Below are positions 58,564-64,000 of a stretch of 64,000 nt of DNA, piece by piece. A model generated the notes under the pieces. The model was not told where the DNA came from and made no database searches. It was given only the letters and a program-made list of their open reading frames with translations. Position 1 is the first letter of the stretch. Each line of letters starts with the position of its first letter. A program made the translations under genes and the position numbers. Origin of the DNA: Cupriavidus basilensis (GTDB taxonomy: Bacteria > Pseudomonadota > Gammaproteobacteria > Burkholderiales > Burkholderiaceae); contig NZ_BBQM01000020.1 in assembly GCF_000876015.1 (NCBI RefSeq), positions 1 through 64,000 on the forward strand, in the 5' to 3' direction.

Positions 58564-59418
58564 ATGTCCGATACTTCGTTTCTCTCCCGCATCGCCGCGT
58601 CGCTGGCGGCGCGCAGCCGCTTCGACGCCGGGGCCCACTTCAAGCTGACCGTGGACGGCCGGCAGGTCGGCTGGCTGCCGCGCGCGCATGCGCGCATCCT
58701 GCGCGCGCAGGATGCGGTGCCCGCGGTGCTGGCCAATGAGGTGGCCGGCACGGTGGCGCTGCTCCCGGGCCGCGCGGAGCCCGCCGCGCGCAGCGAGGCG
58801 CTGGCCACGCTGGCGCGCTGGCTGGCGGAGGCCGGCCACGTGCGCGGCTGGCGCGACGAGCTGTTCGCGGTCACGCCGGCGCTGGAGGCGCCCGCGTTCG
58901 CGGTGATCGAGCGCGCCGCGGCGCGTTTCCTCGGCCTGCTGACCTTCGCCTCGCACATGAACGGCGTGATCGCCGGCGAGCGCGCGTTGTGGATCTCGCG
59001 GCGCAGCGCCGCCAAGGCGGTCGACCCCGGCATGTGGGACAACCTGGTGGCCGGCGGCATGCCCGCCGGCAGCGATCCGCTCGCCACGCTGGTGCGCGAG
59101 TGCGACGAGGAGTCCGGCATCCCGCCCGCGCTGGCGCGCCGCGCCGAGGCGCACGGCGTGATCGAGGTGCTGCGCGAAATCCCCGAAGGCGTGCAGTGGG
59201 AGGCGGTGTACGTGTACGACCTGCCGCTGCCGGCGGACTTCACGCCGCACAACCGCGACGGCGAGGTGGCCGAGCACCGCCGTATCGAGCCCGAGGCATT
59301 GCTTGCTATCATGGCGGATGGCGCCATGACCGTCGACGCGACGCTGGTGACGCTGGATACGCTCGCGCGGCGCGGCTGGAGCCCCGCCGCGGGCGAGGCC
59401 GGCACCCGCAGCGCATGA
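58564..59418 (+). CDS. Nudix hydrolase with DUF4743-type N-terminal domain
   Basis: 284 residues. The N-terminal 120 residues (FKLTVDGRQVGWLPRAHARI) resemble the DUF4743 domain found before Nudix domains in thiamine-related proteins such as Tnr3. The Nudix box reads GGMPAGSDPLATLVRECDEE followed by SG; the motif's first Glu is replaced, but REC-DEES keeps the metal-binding acids. It hydrolyses a nucleoside diphosphate derivative or damaged thiamine diphosphate. It is divergent from glpK and precedes purU by 29 bases. Confidence 0.87.
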   Translation: MSDTSFLSRIAASLAARSRFDAGAHFKLTVDGRQVGWLPRAHARILRAQDAVPAVLANEVAGTVALLPGRAEPAARSEALATLARWLAEAGHVRGWRDELFAVTPALEAPAFAVIERAAARFLGLLTFASHMNGVIAGERALWISRRSAAKAVDPGMWDNLVAGGMPAGSDPLATLVRECDEESGIPPALARRAEAHGVIEVLREIPEGVQWEAVYVYDLPLPADFTPHNRDGEVAEHRRIEPEALLAIMADGAMTVDATLVTLDTLARRGWSPAAGEAGTRSA

Positions 59419-59447
59419 TCGGCGCGCACTCGACAGAACCACACACG

Positions 59448-60314
59448 ATGAGCAATACCGGATTCATTCTCACCATTTCCTGCCCGGACCAGCCGGGCAT
59501 CGTCCATGCCGTCTCGGGCCTGCTGTTCCAGCACGGCTGCAACATCGTCGACTCCGACCAGTTCGGCGATGAATTCACCGGCCGCTTCTTCATGCGCGTG
59601 CATTTCACGCCGAGCGCGGGCGGTCCCGACCTGGCCGCGCTCAAGGCCGCGTTCGCCCCGATTGGCGACCAGTTCGGCATGCAGTGGGAATTGTTCGACG
59701 CCAGCGTCAAGCCGCGCGTGATGATCATGGTGTCGAAGATCGGCCATTGCCTCAACGACCTGCTGTTCCGCGCCAAGGCCAGCGGCCTGCCGGTGGAGAT
59801 CGCCGCCATCGTGTCGAACCACCGCGACTTCTACCAGCTCGCCGCGTCCTACGACATCCCGTTCTTCCACCTGCCGCTGATGAACAGCTCCGCCGAGCAG
59901 AAGGCCGCGCAGGAAGCCAAGGTGTTCGAGGTGGTGCGCGAGCAGAACATCGACCTGGTGGTGCTGGCGCGCTACATGCAGGTGCTCAGCGACGACCTGT
60001 GCCGCAAGCTGGCCGGGCGCGCCATCAACATCCACCATTCGTTCCTGCCCAGCTTCAAGGGCGCCAAGCCGTACTACCAGGCGCACGACCGCGGCGTGAA
60101 GCTGATCGGCGCCACCGCGCACTACGTCACGGCGGACCTCGACGAAGGCCCGATCATCGAGCAGGAGATCGAGCGCGTGGACCACAGCATGGCTCCCGAG
60201 CAGCTCACCGCGGTGGGCCGCGACGTGGAGTGCGTGGCGCTGGCGCGCGCGGTCAAATGGCACGCCGAGCACCGCATCCTCATCAACGGCCACAAGACCA
60301 TCGTCTTCAAGTAA
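59448..60314 (+). CDS. purU: Formyltetrahydrofolate deformylase
   Basis: 288 residues. Hydrolyses 10-formyltetrahydrofolate to formate and tetrahydrofolate. An N-terminal ACT domain (ILTISCPDQPGIVHAVSGLL) is followed by the formyltransferase-like catalytic domain, with VSKIGHCLNDLLFRAKAS, IVSNHRDFYQLA, VVLARYMQVLSDDL and the active-site NIHHSFLPSFKGAKPYYQA with HYVTADLDEGPII. Length and motifs are standard for PurU. It shares a strand with the Nudix gene and is not evidently linked to glycerol. Confidence 0.96.
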   Translation: MSNTGFILTISCPDQPGIVHAVSGLLFQHGCNIVDSDQFGDEFTGRFFMRVHFTPSAGGPDLAALKAAFAPIGDQFGMQWELFDASVKPRVMIMVSKIGHCLNDLLFRAKASGLPVEIAAIVSNHRDFYQLAASYDIPFFHLPLMNSSAEQKAAQEAKVFEVVREQNIDLVVLARYMQVLSDDLCRKLAGRAINIHHSFLPSFKGAKPYYQAHDRGVKLIGATAHYVTADLDEGPIIEQEIERVDHSMAPEQLTAVGRDVECVALARAVKWHAEHRILINGHKTIVFK

Positions 60315-60387
60315 GCCCGCTCGCGCATGGCCGGCGCGTTCCGCGCCCGGCCCGCGCGCATGGCGCGCGCGCCGCAGGCCGCCGCGT

Positions 60388-61155
60388 TCAGTCCCGGGCG
60401 ACCACACAGCTCACTCCGCTGTCTTCCAGCATCTGCCCGAACGGCGGCTTGAGCGGCTCGTCGGTAAACAGCCGGTCGATCTCCGACAGGTGCGCCAGCT
60501 CCACCATCGCCTGGCGGTTGAACTTGCTGGCGTCGGCCGCCAGCCAGATCTCGCGCGAATGCTCGATGATGGTCCGCGCCACCTTCACTTCGCGGAAATC
60601 GTAGTCGCGCAGCGTGCCGTCGGCCTCGATGCCCGAGATGCCGATCAGGCCGATGTCCACCTTGAACTGGCGGATGAACTCCACCGTGGCCTCGCCCACG
60701 ATGCCGCGGTCGCGCGAGCGCAGCACGCCGCCGGCCACGATGACCTCGCAGTCGGGGTTGTCGGCCAGGATGCTGGCCACGTTCAGGTTGTTGGTGATCA
60801 CGCGCAGGCCGCGGTGGTGGATCAGCTCGCGCGCGATTTCCTCCACCGTGGTGCCGATGTTCAGGATCAGCGAGCAGCCCTCCGGCACCGCGCCGGCCAC
60901 CGCGCGCGCGATGCGCGCCTTGCCCTCGGCGTTGAGCACCTGCCGCTGCCGGTAGGCGATGTTCTCCACGGTCGACCCCTCCACCCGCACGCCGCCGTGA
61001 AAGCGCGCCAGCATGCCGTTGCCGGCCAGCAGGTTGACGTCGCGGCGGACCGTCTGCAGGGTCACGCCGAACTTGCGGGCGAGTTCGTCGATGGAGGCGA
61101 AGCCCTGGCTGCGTACCTCTTCGAGCAGGGCGGTCTGGCGTGGATTCAAGGTCAT
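60388..61155 (-). CDS. glpR: DeoR-family repressor of glycerol genes
   Basis: 255 residues. Helix-turn-helix LARKFGVTLQTVRRDVNLLA, then FHGGVRVEGSTVENIAYRQR and the sensor domain with LNIGTTVEEIARELI, VITNNLNVASIL, VAGGVLRSRDRGIVGEA and ADASKFNRQAMV. These match GlpR, which releases DNA when it binds glycerol-3-phosphate. It is divergent from glpS. The A+T-rich region between contains TCGTTTT/AAAACGA half-sites that look like its operators. Confidence 0.93.
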   Translation of the reverse strand: MTLNPRQTALLEEVRSQGFASIDELARKFGVTLQTVRRDVNLLAGNGMLARFHGGVRVEGSTVENIAYRQRQVLNAEGKARIARAVAGAVPEGCSLILNIGTTVEEIARELIHHRGLRVITNNLNVASILADNPDCEVIVAGGVLRSRDRGIVGEATVEFIRQFKVDIGLIGISGIEADGTLRDYDFREVKVARTIIEHSREIWLAADASKFNRQAMVELAHLSEIDRLFTDEPLKPPFGQMLEDSGVSCVVARD

Positions 61156-61177
61156 GCCGGCATTCTAGTTCAAACAC

Positions 61178-61236
61178 AAACGAAAACAAATGATGCGGTG
61201 CATGATTGTTTTATGTTCGTTTTTGCACTAAAACGA
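61178..61236. promoter_or_regulatory. Probable GlpR operators between glpR and glpS
   Basis: TCGTTTT (61217-61223) and AAAACGA (61230-61236) form an inverted repeat with a six-base gap. AACGAAAACAAA near 61179-61190 repeats the half-site. The whole 61160-61260 stretch is unusually A+T-rich for this window. Confidence 0.6.
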
Positions 61237-61311
61237 GCGGAAAGCAAAAGTTTGTGCGTCCGCATCATCGCTGTTCATGTGATGCGGTGAGCATACGAAT
61301 CCGGAGACCCG

Positions 61312-62415
<1,104 letters not shown>

Positions 62416-62416
62416 C

Positions 62417-63519
<1,103 letters not shown>

Positions 63520-63523
<4 letters not shown>

Positions 63524-64000
63524 GCACGCTGAAGCCCGTCAACCAGAAGGCCTGGCTGCTGGTGATCCCGGTGGTGCTGTGCGTGGCGTTCTCCGCCATC
63601 CTGCCGCTGATGACCATCGTCAACTACTCGGTGCAGGACATCATCTCGCCCGAGCGGCGCGTGTTCGTCGGCACCGAGTGGTTCCGCACCGTGCTGCGCG
63701 ACGGCGAGCTGCACGACGCGCTGCTGCGCCAGCTCGGCTTTTCGCTCGCGGTGCTGGCGGTGGAGATCCCGCTGGGCATCCTGCTGGCGCTGTCGATGCC
63801 GGCGAAGGGGTGGAAGGCCTCGGCGGTGCTGGTGGTGATCGCGCTGTCGCTGCTGATCCCGTGGAACGTGGTGGGCACCATCTGGCAGATCTTCGGGCGC
63901 ACCGACATCGGCCTGCTCGGCGCCGCGCTCGCCGGACTGGGCTTCGACTACAACTATACCGGCAGCGCGGTCGACGCCTGGGTCACGGTGCTGGTGATGG
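63520..64000 (+). CDS. glpP: Glycerol ABC importer permease, GlpP-like (cut by window end)
   Basis: The start overlaps the glpT stop by four bases. The visible 160 residues have the CUT1 permease opening (AWLLVIPVVLCVAFSAILPL), a short periplasmic stretch (SVQDIISPERRVFVGTEWF) and at least two more helices (GFSLAVLAVEIPLGILLALS and VLVVIALSLLIPWNVVGTIW). A second permease and the binding protein would be expected beyond the window. Confidence 0.85.

Overview
The window is about 64 kb of high-GC DNA that reads as a Burkholderiales chromosome, most likely Cupriavidus, Ralstonia or a close relative. The reasons are the dense GC3-rich coding, three Bug-type periplasmic receptors, the DUF35/thiolase-like pair, and the glycerol ABC transporter beside glpR. 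No species call is possible from sequence reading alone. I see no IS element, CRISPR array, rRNA or intact tRNA gene.

Layout. 1-870: edge of a likely integrated element, with a phage-type HNH/AP2 gene and a 3' tRNA-Ser fragment that looks like an att site. 895-3465: a sensor diguanylate cyclase with an apparent frameshift in its last residues, then a GNAT acetyltransferase. 3612-7254: a two-component system (OmpR-type regulator plus histidine kinase), a cytochrome b561 and a VIT-family metal transporter. These are tied together by three copies of the same TTCAG-N6-GTCAG box. 7486-13282: a DeoR regulator followed by an exported phosphoesterase set (small lipoprotein, phospholipase C, LamG-bearing phosphodiesterase). 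13712-22174: an IclR regulator and Bug receptor divergent from an eight-gene acyl-CoA catabolic operon (enoyl-CoA hydratase, SDR, CoA-transferase A/B, nitronate monooxygenase-like, MaoC, DUF35, Cys-less thiolase-like protein). 22444-31638: a nitrogen/acyl-amino-acid catabolic set (GntR, GGT-like hydrolase, two Bug receptors, AstE-like deacylase, amidase, Lrp regulator, ornithine cyclodeaminase).

31851-33422: a chemoreceptor behind a sigma-28 type promoter. 33508-45302: a long minus-strand unit (SDR, TauE exporter, peptide-type ABC importer, amidohydrolase, COG0523 GTPase, SnoaL-like protein, FAD amine oxidase), divergent from a MocR regulator whose probable operator is visible. 47113-50031: an SDR5-type protein, a repeat-rich intergenic element with a 44-bp perfect palindrome, and five small conserved-looking genes. 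Four of these five have their own -10 promoter. 50204-54728: TetR/SDR, LysR/DoxX, a 24-residue membrane peptide and a small acidic protein. 54805-64000: an MliC-like protein and the glycerol locus: glpD and glpK on the minus strand, a Nudix hydrolase and purU, then glpR divergent from the ABC genes glpS, glpT and glpP. The last gene runs off the window.

The strongest observations are four. First, the shared two-component box at three promoters. Second, the complementary loss of the H-loop in GlpS and the signature motif in GlpT, which leaves exactly one canonical ATP site. Third, the thiolase-like/DUF35 pair lacking both catalytic cysteines inside an acyl-CoA operon. Fourth, the palindrome and tandem-repeat element with a minus-strand promoter at 47958-48247. 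All functions are read from motifs and context; no database search was possible.
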